DNA from: Rhodopirellula baltica
Lineage (GTDB): Bacteria; Planctomycetota; Planctomycetia; Pirellulales; Pirellulaceae
Length of the DNA stretch: 64,000 nucleotides
Direction: 5' to 3'
Assembly: GCA_002901265.1 (NCBI GenBank)
Contig: PPHI01000095.1
Span: 1 to 64,000, forward strand
Made by a program: the position numbers and the translations under genes. The notes under the pieces were generated by a model. That model was given only the letters and a program-made list of their open reading frames with translations. It was not told where the DNA came from and searched no databases. Positions within the stretch are counted from its first letter, which is position 1. Every line of letters begins with the position of its first letter. Below, one piece after another: positions 29,245-38,148 of the stretch.

Positions 29245-30257
29245 TCAGTTCGACTGAACCAATCGAGTGACGATCTCGCGGGCGGAGATCTTTTCAGCTT
29301 GAGCAGCAAAGGTCAGAACCAAGCGGTGCGCGAGTACTGAAGGCGCGACCGCAACGATGTCTTCGCGACGAACCATGTAACTGCCGTACAAGGCCGCGCG
29401 ACTTTTCGCACCCAAGATCAAGCTTTGTACCGCGCGCGGCCCTGCTCCCCACGCGACCAAGGGCAGCATCCAGTCCGGCGCCGTGTCACCAGTCGGACGG
29501 GTTTGCCGGACCAGTTTCGCCGCGAACTCATACAAGTGATCGGGAACGGGAACGCGTCGTACCAAATCCTGGTGGTCCAAGATTTGAGCGACGTTCAGCA
29601 ACGATTCCAGCATTGGCTGCGCCGCACCGGTCGTCAGCTTGGCGATTTGGATCTCCTCTGCCTCGCTCGGATAACCAAGTTCGATCAGCGACATGAACCG
29701 ATCCAACTGAGCTCGGGCAGCGGATAAGTGCCTTCTTGTTCGACCGGGTTTTGCGTCGCGAGCACCATGAAGGGCGACGGCAAAGCAAACTCTTTGCCAA
29801 GCACCGTCACGTTGCTTTCTTGCATTGCTTCCAACAGGGCCGCTTGTGTCTTTGGTGGGGCGCGGTTGATTTCGTCCGCTAAGACGACGTTGGCGAACAC
29901 GGGGCCACGGACGAATTGAAATTCGCGGCGGCCTTCGGCGTTGTCCTGCAAAATGTCCGTGCCGGTGATGTCCATCGGCATCAAGTCCGGTGTGAACTGG
30001 ATCCGGCTGAACGAAAGCGACAGGGTCTCCGCAAACTTGCTGACCAAAAGCGTCTTGGCCAATCCCGGTACGCCGACCAACAACGCGTGACGTCTGGCAA
30101 AGAAACAGATCGCGAGCTGTTCGATCGCATCGAGCTGTCCGACGATGACTTTGCCGATTTCAGACTTCAGTGCACCGTATGCGTCACGCAGCGCGTCGAT
30201 GGCTGCGACATCATCATCACTTAAGGTTTCGGACGGGGCGTCGAGTTGGCGGGACAT
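29245..30257 (-). pseudogene. moxR: MoxR-family AAA+ ATPase, split by a one-base deletion
   Basis: Two adjacent frames together give one complete MoxR of 337 residues. The first part (from ATG 30257) has Walker [10 protein letters not shown], the Walker B region [15 protein letters not shown] and sensor [16 protein letters not shown]. It then runs out of frame to a stop. The second part resumes as [18 protein letters not shown] to the normal C-terminus at 29245. Inserting one G between 29712 and 29711 turns GAGCTCAG into GAGGCTCAG and restores the invariant PEAQLDRF. It is the first gene of a seven-gene operon, so either the base is missing by sequence error or the operon has lost its ATPase. 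Confidence 0.9.
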
Positions 30258-30390
30258 AAAGGCGGTGGGTGGGTGAACTGCTCGCGGCTGGGAATCCGCG
30301 GCCGGATGCCTGCGGTGGCAGTCGAATTCGAGGGCCATTGGAAGGTCACACAGTTTAACTAAAAAAAGTGACCTGGCGAGCATAGAGAGA

Positions 30391-30413
30391 GGCTCCCCAA
30401 GCTAGGGGAAGCC
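30391..30413 (-). terminator. Hairpin after the VIT/vWA gene, before moxR
   Basis: On the - strand, GGCTTCCCC pairs with GGGGAGCC (one bulge) around a 6-base loop. A run of seven T lies about 25 bases further on (30361-30367 read as A on +). It sits in the 204-bp gap between the end of the VIT/vWA gene and moxR and may separate the two transcription units. Confidence 0.45.
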
Positions 30414-30461
30414 TGCCGTTCGATATCGAATCCGGTTGTCGCGGTTTGCGCCGCTAGGGGC

Positions 30462-33400
30462 CTAGCGTTCGAAGCGAAATTCTTCGCCTGCGGACAGCAA
30501 TCGACGCGTGACAGATTGACCGTTTTCCGTCCGCGACGTGATCGTGATCAACGCCTCCGTCGGTGTTTCGGTTCGGTTCTGGTCGGCGCGATAGTAGTCC
30601 GCACGCACGACATAGTTGCCTTGGGGGGCCGTACGCGAGGTGTAGATCTCCGGACCGAAACCTTCGGTGGTGTCAAAGTACAAGTGCCCACCGGTTCGAG
30701 TCTGCTTGTGTTGGAAGTAACACTTTTCCCCATTCGGTTCGGTCACGTGCAAGTCGACATCCGAGCGGTCCGTGTTCCAGTCCATCGTCACGGTCAGGTT
30801 CAGCTTGCCTTCGTTGTCCAGCCCCAGCTGCCGTGCACGGGCTCGGGCGTACCCGCCAAGTTTCGACGTCTCGTCGATTTGGTCCAGCACTGCCGTTAGT
30901 TCGAACTTCGCGACCTCTTTCGCGCCATTCCAGCGATTGTTCCAGTTGCCGGACAAGACCAGTTCGTAGCACACGATCGCTTCGTCAAAACGACCTTGGT
31001 CGGCAAACGCTTTCGCGAGCAACGTCAAGCATTGCGGTTGGTAGGGTCTGGCTTTTGCTAGGCGAAACAAAAGCGGCGCGGCTTGGTCAGGGCGTTTCCA
31101 GGCGATCGCACGGAACGCGACACTGCGCAACGCTTCGCTGTCAGACGGTTTGATCTCGATCAGCGTGCTGGCCGACTTGATCGCGTCATCAGCCCCCAGC
31201 GAAACCAGAACGTCATCGGCGAAACGCAACAACTGTGGAAAGCTCGGTGATTCCAGTCCGAGTTCATCGAGATGATTGACTTCGTATTGGCTTTTGCGAA
31301 GTCCGCGACACTCGAGCGGTTGGGCCGCCATGTTGAAGGCGTCGTCAGGCAAGGTTCGGATCGCCAGTCGAAGCGCAGCCGGTGTATCGACCAGTGACGC
31401 GGATTGAAGCGTCTCGATCCAGTCGCTGAAGTGGTCGCGTGGAGAATCGAGCTCTGGTTGTCCTTGAAAGGTGTGCTTGAGATCGGCGATGGAGCTGCTG
31501 GCGATCAGTAGCACGTCTTGTTCGGGCGAGAGTTGGACGCCGAAACGTTCATAGTCCTGTTCGCTTTCCAGCATCACCATCGAGCAGGTTTGCCCGGGGA
31601 CGCGGAAGTATCGGGCGAATGCGGTGGTGACTTCATGGACGTCGCCGCCAAGCGTTTCCAGCTGATCGACGGAGACACCGCCATACATGCGTGCCGCGGC
31701 TGGCGAATCGACCGTGATTGACGATTCCACGTTTTGACGGTGTGTTTCGCTGCCACGGGTGAACGATAGTTCGATCGTTTGTTGTGGGATACCGCGACCG
31801 ACGATCGTCAGTCGTTGACCTGGACAGATCGCTTCGGATCCGCCAAGCACCATCACTTCGTCAGTGCCAATACTTGTCGCACTTTCGATTCGCCAAGGGC
31901 TATGGCGGTGGGCGGTGGCGACCTGGTCGACGTCGTCTTGACCGTTGACTTCGAACACTGCACCGCCGCTGGCGTTTGCGATCGCACGCAACATTGCGCG
32001 GTCATGTGCCGCACCTTGGACGACATAGCAGTAAACGGGTGAAGCAGCCGATTTCAGCGGTTGAGTGATCGTGCTTGCGTCGGTGGCTGACCAGGTAGCC
32101 GCCCCGTCGCTAAGCAGGAACATTGACGGCGAAATTTTCTCGTCAGACTTTTGTTTGATCCACGCGGCCGTCGTTGCCTGGCGAAACGCACCAGCCAAGT
32201 CGGTTGCGCCTTCCAAGATCAATTCGTCGGTAAAGGCATGCAGCTGTTGGCGAGAGTCTTCGTTGTTGGCTGAGTACTCGGGCTTCCACCATTGTTGTCC
32301 AACGTTAAACGTCAGCACCGCGAACTCTTGAATCGAGTCCTCGTTTTGACGCAAGATTGTTTGTAGCACGTGGACCCGCTTGGCGAACGAATCGGGACGA
32401 TCGCTAAACGAAGTGTCGAGCAAAAACACCGCATGGTTGGACGATTGGGTGACCAGATCGCTCGGCAAGTCTGCTGTCGCTTGCATCGCAAAATACGAGG
32501 TGCCGGCGGCTTCGTCACGGTGTTGCAATAGTGCCGCGTTGACACCTGACAAACGCACGACGTAATCACGCGACTCGGCGCTTTCGTAGCGGTAATACGC
32601 ACGCCCACCGGAAACGAATGGTGACACGGGAGGATCAAGCTCGGCCGACGTACCCGACGCGGCAACCAAATCGAATTCAACGCGACCGCCCGATTCGTCT
32701 TCTGGCAGGTCGAGTTTGAATTCTTTGATCCCGTCGACATCTGCCAAGCTGATGTCGTACCCGACAACAATGCGGTGAAGCTTGGACGGCATCAACGGAA
32801 AGACTTTCGTTTGAAAGGTTCCTGGGCCAGACCATTCGACCAATGCCGGATCCACTCGCCTGCGAACGGTTTCTTCGTACGCGAGCGCTGCCTTCTGTTT
32901 GGGAACAAGACGAGCGGGTTTGACAGAACCGAATAGGGTGTTCGGTTCGGTTGGTAATTGGGATCGTTCGCCCGTCTTGCGAGGTCCGACCCAGTGGACT
33001 GAGTCTGTTGACGAAGGTGCGAAACCAATTGTTGGGCCGGATCAGCATCCTGCACCTCCGTTTCGCCGCCTTTGCCGTTTGAAGTGATCGCCGTTGGTCG
33101 CGCAGGTGCGGTCAGGTTCGTTGCCCCAAAGGCGAAGTAATGCAGCGAGGCGTCGTCAGGAAGCCGCAGCATGAATTGGCCTTCAAGCTGCCGTCCTCGA
33201 TCGTTGTAGTAGTACAAGTCAAACATCACGCGAGCACGGAATCCGTCGATCCGGACATAGGTGTCTCTTGCGGCTAGCAACAAGTCATCGTGATGGCCGA
33301 CACTCAAACGGGCACGGTTGGTCGACGCGGTTGCCGGTTTCCAAGTCTTGCGTGTTGGCGTTTCAGACTCGGTCAAACCGACCTTTGATTTGGAAGTCGA

Positions 33401-34801
33401 ACCTGGTTGTCCAGGTTGCGACGGCAACAAGTCGTCGCTCTCTTGTTTGGCGAGCTCGGGACTAATCCCCAAAGCAGGACGGCGTCGCATCAGTTGCTCC
33501 GAGCCGAACTGGTCGGAAACGTCTGCTGACGGCTCTGACATCTCAGGCAACTCGGGAGTTGCCTGTTCCGGAACGTTCGCCGCAAGCGGTGCGCTGCTAC
33601 GACCCATTTGAGTTTGTTGTAGAGACAGGTCATTGTCGTTTTCGATTGCCAGGTCAGCATCTGGCAGTCCTGCTATCCCATCAAACATCATCCTAGGAGC
33701 TGTATCAGATGTTTCGCCGAATGGATCGGAATCGGAAGAGGGATCCGTTTCTCTATCAAATGGCCCCATCGACGAGTCAAACGGATCGCTTGGGGAATCT
33801 CCAGCGTCGCCGAACGGATCGCTAGCGATTTTTGACTGTGGTGCAGATTCAGCGAACGACATTGCTCGTGACGCCGGAGCAGCCCGTGACGCCGGAGCAG
33901 CCCGTGTCGCCGGAGCAGCAGCATCGGCTTGTGCTGTGGCTGGGGCATCGGCGGTTGATGATTCGAGTCGACTTGCGCTGGGTGGCGTTCCGCCTCCCAT
34001 GCCGCCTCCCATCATCATTGGCATTGCGTCAGATTCCGCTTCATCACCAACGGCGTCGCCGGGCGGTGCCATCAAGGGTTGTGGAGCGAACGCGGGGCCG
34101 GCAATTTCGGCAGGGGCCGTTTCTACGGTTTCGTTTACCGCGTCATCGTTCAGTCCATCTGTGATGGCTTGACTGTTGCGTTGGAGAAGCATGCGGGCTT
34201 GCGGCCGGGCTAGCGGCTGAGATTCGCTTTCCTTTTTGGCGGCAGACTCCTCCTCAACCGGCAGCAACATTTCCATCATCGGCTCCTCCAGCGACGTGGT
34301 TTCCTCCCATGCTGTCGCTGGGAGATCCGCTTCCGACGCTTCTGCCAAACGCGGCGAGTTCGATGTCACCGAATCTGTCGCTTGGGCCGATGACTTGACC
34401 TCACTCATCTGTGCGACCGAAGCATGCGTCGGCCCATAGAACGCGAACCACGAGATCCCGGCGGCATAGAGTGCGAGCGCAGCGACGGCCAGACGCATCC
34501 ATCGTTTCCGCGACGGAGAGGCTTCGTTTTGCAGTGCCCTACTGTTTCGCAGGTGTGCGTCTGGAGTTGGTGTGGCGATGGAGGCTTGATCGATCGCAGC
34601 CAATTGCGAATCGGTCAACACATCGTCGTCTGGTCCCATCGAAATCGCCGAGGAGACCGCGTCGATGGTTTGTCGCAGGCCTTCGACGTAGGCGCGCAGT
34701 TCGGCATCGTTTGCCAACGCGTTTTGGATTTCGTTGTGCCCCGCCTCGTCCAGTTCACCCAGCAGGTAGGCGGTCAATCTTGGATCGTTTTTGTCGATCA
34801 T
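30462..34801 (-). pseudogene. Membrane anti-sigma-like / VIT / vWA / DUF2135 protein, split by a one-base deletion
   Basis: Two frames make one protein of about 1446 residues if a base is restored. Order: an N-terminal anti-sigma-like segment (RLTAYLLGELDEAGHNEIQ); a membrane helix near RLAVAALALYAAGISWFAFY; a long Ala/Pro/Ser/Asp-rich linker; a VIT domain (VRIDGFRARVMFDLYYYNDR, then frame change, then LVPKQKAALAYEETVRRRVD); a vWA domain (HAVFLLDTSFSDRPDSF); a TPR-like stretch; and a C-terminal DUF2135 domain (VTMDWNTDRSDVDLHVTEPN). The frame change lies within about 32945-33041. The two frames are open separately as 32792-34801 and 30462-about 33041. It directly follows an ECF sigma gene, so the N-terminus probably holds that sigma factor at the membrane. 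Confidence 0.85.
33867..33920. repeat. 18-bp tandem repeat in the linker of the VIT/vWA gene
   Basis: Three 18-base units (CGTGACGCCGGAGCAGCC twice, then a copy with three changes) encode repeated APASRA-type units on the - strand. Unit length is a multiple of three, so length changes keep the frame. It lies in a low-complexity linker between membrane helix and VIT domain. Confidence 0.9.
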
Positions 34802-34851
34802 GATTTGTTACTCGTTTTGAAGCCCTTCACCGTCACCAACCCGTTCCCACA

Positions 34852-35367
34852 TCACGCATCAAGTTGCTGCATTTGTGACCGCAACTTCCCCAGTGCGGTG
34901 TGCAGTAGATAGCCGACGTTGGTGACTGTCAGGCCGGTCGCTTCGCTGATTTCGCGATAAGCCAATCCGCTGTGAAAACGCAGCCGGATGACCTTTTGTT
35001 GATTTTCCGGCAGCCCGTCGATCAGACGCATGACTGCTTGGTTGTCCTGGGCGGTTTCGACGGCATCGGATGCCTGATCGGGAACCTCGATTTCGCCCAT
35101 CTGTTCGCTGTTGTGTGACATCCGCCGCTCCTTTCGTAATCGATTCAAAGCGTTGTTGTGACACACTCGAAACAGCCAAGCGACTTCGTGGCCGACGAGA
35201 TCGCCCGGTGCCTGTTTGCACAGCGACAGAAACGTTTCCTGGACGATGTCACGAGCGGCGTGCTCGTCCTTGACGATCGAGCGCGCGTAACGGATCAGGG
35301 GCGATTGGTGTTGTCGCACCAATTCCCGAACCCAGCCCTGTCGATCGCTTGTTTGACTTTCCGCCAT
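34852..35367 (-). CDS. ECF RNA polymerase sigma factor
   Basis: A 171-residue sigma-70 family protein. Region 2 is seen in YARSIVKDEHAARDIVQETF and WLFRVCHNNALNRLRKERR, and region 4 in GLPENQQKVIRLRFHSGLAY with the helix-turn-helix YREISEATGLTVTNVGYLL. It is 50 bases upstream of the membrane VIT/vWA gene, whose N-terminus looks like an anti-sigma domain, so the two probably form a sigma/anti-sigma pair. Start ATG at 35367. Confidence 0.93.
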   Translation of the reverse strand: MAESQTSDRQGWVRELVRQHQSPLIRYARSIVKDEHAARDIVQETFLSLCKQAPGDLVGHEVAWLFRVCHNNALNRLRKERRMSHNSEQMGEIEVPDQASDAVETAQDNQAVMRLIDGLPENQQKVIRLRFHSGLAYREISEATGLTVTNVGYLLHTALGKLRSQMQQLDA

Positions 35368-35469
35368 CGTTGCCTGTCTTCAACGTGTGTGTCTGGGGAG
35401 GTAACGCGGTACGGCGTGGGTTTCTTAGGAAAGGTTTGCAAAAAAGTTTGTCGCCCCAAATCAAGACGC

Positions 35470-37497
35470 CTAACGTGGCGTCGCGACCTGTTGAACATTG
35501 GTCGCGGTCCCGATGAGGGCATTTCCCGACTGGTCCACATAACGACCATTCTCGGCGGGCTGATCGAAATCAAACAACACCACGACCCCCGCTTGGTTTG
35601 TCAGCGTTTCGGGCGGCGAAAAGGATTCGTCGGGGCCGTACAGCACACGGTCCGAGATTCGTACCGCGTCGATTAGCCCGGTGAAGAAACGCTGGTCATG
35701 GGGCTGCCAAAGTCGCTGGGGATCGACACCGCCGATGAATAGCCCCGGTGTGGTGGGCTGCAATTCGAAGTCCATCGATTGTTGGGCGACCGGCTGTCCG
35801 TCGACAAAGATCCGGAGCGTCTGACCGTCCCAGGTGCCCGCGATGTGCTGCCATTGCCCCAGAACCGGGGCTCCTTCGCCGGGGACGACCGCAAAGCGAG
35901 GTTCGCCTTGTTCAAATCGGGCGATTCCCCAATTCCCATTGTGAAACAGCGTGGTCCAGTTACCGCCCAGCCAGCACAGCGGGTTGCACAGTGTTGCGTC
36001 GTCGATCCGGACGATCATTTCGAACGTCAGTTCCTCCGGAGGCCCGGATTGCATGGGGATTTCGATGTAGCCGCTACCGTCGAACTGCACCGCTTGATTC
36101 GGTTGGTCCGGATGTTTGAACCATGAAAACAGACCGGCCGAAAGTGCAAAGACAAGTATCCCCAACAGCAATCCGCTGGCCGCACGCAAGCGTCCGAAGA
36201 ATTCTGGCGGATCGGTGTGCGTGACCACGGGGGCAGATGCCCTGTCCGGTGACGCAAGCTCCGTTTCCAACGGATCTTCAAGCTGTAGTGCCGTCAGTCG
36301 TTCGATGATGTCGTTCATCGAGCCGGGGCGATCGGCGGGCGACTTGGCCATCATCTCCTGAACGAGTTCGCCAAGTCGGCTGGGGACTCCACCGGGCACG
36401 ATCAACGCCGGGATCGGCGCGGTCGCATGCAGCAGCAACGTGTCAACGATCGACTCGCCACGGTACGGCGGTTTGCCGGTCAGCAAATAAAACAGCACAC
36501 AACCGAGTGAATAGATGTCGCTGCGTTGGTCTGCGTCACGCGTGTTTCGGGCTTGTTCGGGAGCCATGAACGCAGCGGTCCCGACGACGGCGCCGGTGTG
36601 GGTTAGCTGCGCGGTCGCGTTGGTGTCGTCGTTGGTATCCGCCGTCTCGGTGAGACGGGCCAAACCGAGGTCCAGGATTTTGACGTGCCCTTCGTGGTTG
36701 AGCAGCAGATTCCCAGGTTTGATATCGCGATGGATGATCCGTTGACCGTGCGCATATTTCAGTCCTTCTGCCGCATCGATGATGGACCGGATCGCGACCT
36801 GCCATGGCATCGGGCCATGTCGCTTGACGTAATGGTGCAAGTCCATGCCGTCGACCAATTCGGTGACCAAATAGGGACGCCCTTCGACTTCGCCGGCATC
36901 GTATGCGGTCACAATGTTGGGATGCGAAAGCTTTGCCACGGCAGTGACTTCGCGGTGGAAACGCTGTTTCAATTCACGTCGATTGATCAAGTCACCACGC
37001 ATGATTTTGATCGCGACGTCGCGTTTCATGGACCGATGAACCGCTTGATAAACGACGCCCATTCCTCCGCCGCCAAGTTTGCCAAGCAGTTCGTACTGCC
37101 CGATCGAAGTGGCGAGTTCAAAAGCGTTGACGTCTTGTTCGTCGGTCTCGCCCGCGTCCGGTGCTTTGGTCGCGACGTCGTCGGCCAAGCGTGTGGCGCC
37201 AGAAAGGCTTTCTTGCAGCAGATGAATGAAGATGCCATCGGAGACATCTGGAAAGCGGTCGACTAATTCCGAGACCAGGATCGTCTGACCCGATTCGATG
37301 CGGTATTGAATTTCCAGGCCGATCAGTTGTTCCACCGCCGCCTGGTAAATCTCTTGTGGGACGGTTTCGACGAACGGTTCGATCGGAGGAAACGATTCGG
37401 GGGATGTTCCGTCGCGTTGCCAGTCCCGTAGAGCCGCTTCGTACTCATCGCAGCGTTGGTTGATCAGCAGAAGCTGTTCGGTTGTCAGATCGCCCAT
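35470..37497 (-). CDS. Membrane Ser/Thr protein kinase with extracytoplasmic LamG domain
   Basis: About 675 residues from the ATG at 37497, whose first base is the last base of the upstream sigma gene's TAA. A helical N-terminal region (about 1-135) precedes a Hanks-type kinase domain with LGGGGMGVVYQAVH, the VAIK lysine, IIHRDIKPGNLLL, ILDLGLARL and FMAPEQARN. A membrane helix (LLLGILVFALSAGLFSWF) leads to a LamG/concanavalin-like domain (VQFDGSGYIEIPM, FVDGQPVAQQ, GLIDAVRISDRVL). All catalytic residues are present. It is paired with the ECF sigma factor encoded just upstream, an arrangement known in Planctomycetes. Confidence 0.93.
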   Translation of the reverse strand: MGDLTTEQLLLINQRCDEYEAALRDWQRDGTSPESFPPIEPFVETVPQEIYQAAVEQLIGLEIQYRIESGQTILVSELVDRFPDVSDGIFIHLLQESLSGATRLADDVATKAPDAGETDEQDVNAFELATSIGQYELLGKLGGGGMGVVYQAVHRSMKRDVAIKIMRGDLINRRELKQRFHREVTAVAKLSHPNIVTAYDAGEVEGRPYLVTELVDGMDLHHYVKRHGPMPWQVAIRSIIDAAEGLKYAHGQRIIHRDIKPGNLLLNHEGHVKILDLGLARLTETADTNDDTNATAQLTHTGAVVGTAAFMAPEQARNTRDADQRSDIYSLGCVLFYLLTGKPPYRGESIVDTLLLHATAPIPALIVPGGVPSRLGELVQEMMAKSPADRPGSMNDIIERLTALQLEDPLETELASPDRASAPVVTHTDPPEFFGRLRAASGLLLGILVFALSAGLFSWFKHPDQPNQAVQFDGSGYIEIPMQSGPPEELTFEMIVRIDDATLCNPLCWLGGNWTTLFHNGNWGIARFEQGEPRFAVVPGEGAPVLGQWQHIAGTWDGQTLRIFVDGQPVAQQSMDFELQPTTPGLFIGGVDPQRLWQPHDQRFFTGLIDAVRISDRVLYGPDESFSPPETLTNQAGVVVLFDFDQPAENGRYVDQSGNALIGTATNVQQVATPR

Positions 37498-38135
37498 TAT
37501 TCGTCTCGTGAATCCACGCCATCGCCCAACTGTTCGGTGAGCAATCGGCGGATCAAAGTCATCTTTCGTTCGATCGTTCGCCGGGCACAATCCAATTGCG
37601 CCGCGATCTCACCGGTTGATTCGCCGGAACATTTGGCAATGGCGATCAGACGCAGCATCGGATCACCGCTTTTGTCCAGTCGCTCTAACAGCAGATTGAA
37701 TTGCTCGGACAGTTCCACGGCCATTTCCGGCGTTGGCCCGTGCCCGAGAAATTGGTCGGCTGACAAGTCCGCATGAACGCGGCCGCCGTGCGGAGTGCTT
37801 TCGTCAGCTGTTCCGGTTCCGCCGCGTTTCTTGCGATTCTCGTGACGCATCGCGTCGACCGATTTGTTGGCCGCAATCGAAACGAGCAGCGGCCACAGGC
37901 TTTCTCGGTCAATCAGTTTTTCGAAGCGGCCTTGTTCGGCCGCCAGGCAGAAGCTTTTGAACGCGCTGAGTGCGATGTCTTCGCCGTCACGCGCTGCCGT
38001 ACGAGCCCCGGCGAGCTGTTTGGATGCGACGCGTGTCAGCTTGTCGAAATAAGCTGACCACAAAGCTTGTGCCGCTAGCGAATCGCCGTCACGAACACCA
38101 TCGATCCATGCGGTGATATTGTCAGCGGCTGTCAT
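37497..38135 (-). CDS. ECF-type sigma factor paired with the Ser/Thr kinase
   Basis: A 212-residue planctomycete ECF-like sigma factor. Region 2 is seen in SLWPLLVSIAANKSVDAMRH and region 4 in CSGESTGEIAAQLDCARRTIERKMTLI. Its stop codon shares one base with the start of the kinase gene (TAATG), so expression is coupled. Phosphorylation of the sigma factor by the kinase is a reasonable inference but is not shown by the sequence. Confidence 0.9.
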   Translation of the reverse strand: MTAADNITAWIDGVRDGDSLAAQALWSAYFDKLTRVASKQLAGARTAARDGEDIALSAFKSFCLAAEQGRFEKLIDRESLWPLLVSIAANKSVDAMRHENRKKRGGTGTADESTPHGGRVHADLSADQFLGHGPTPEMAVELSEQFNLLLERLDKSGDPMLRLIAIAKCSGESTGEIAAQLDCARRTIERKMTLIRRLLTEQLGDGVDSRDE

Positions 38136-38148
38136 CGGTCCTCATGGC

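Noticed and set aside
29245-29706. Separate small gene downstream of moxR
   Set aside because: Its sequence is the C-terminal third of MoxR and joins the upstream frame exactly when one G is restored.
33633-34172. 179-codon Ser/Ala-rich + frame
   Set aside because: Antisense to the low-complexity linker of the VIT/vWA gene; composition explains the open frame.
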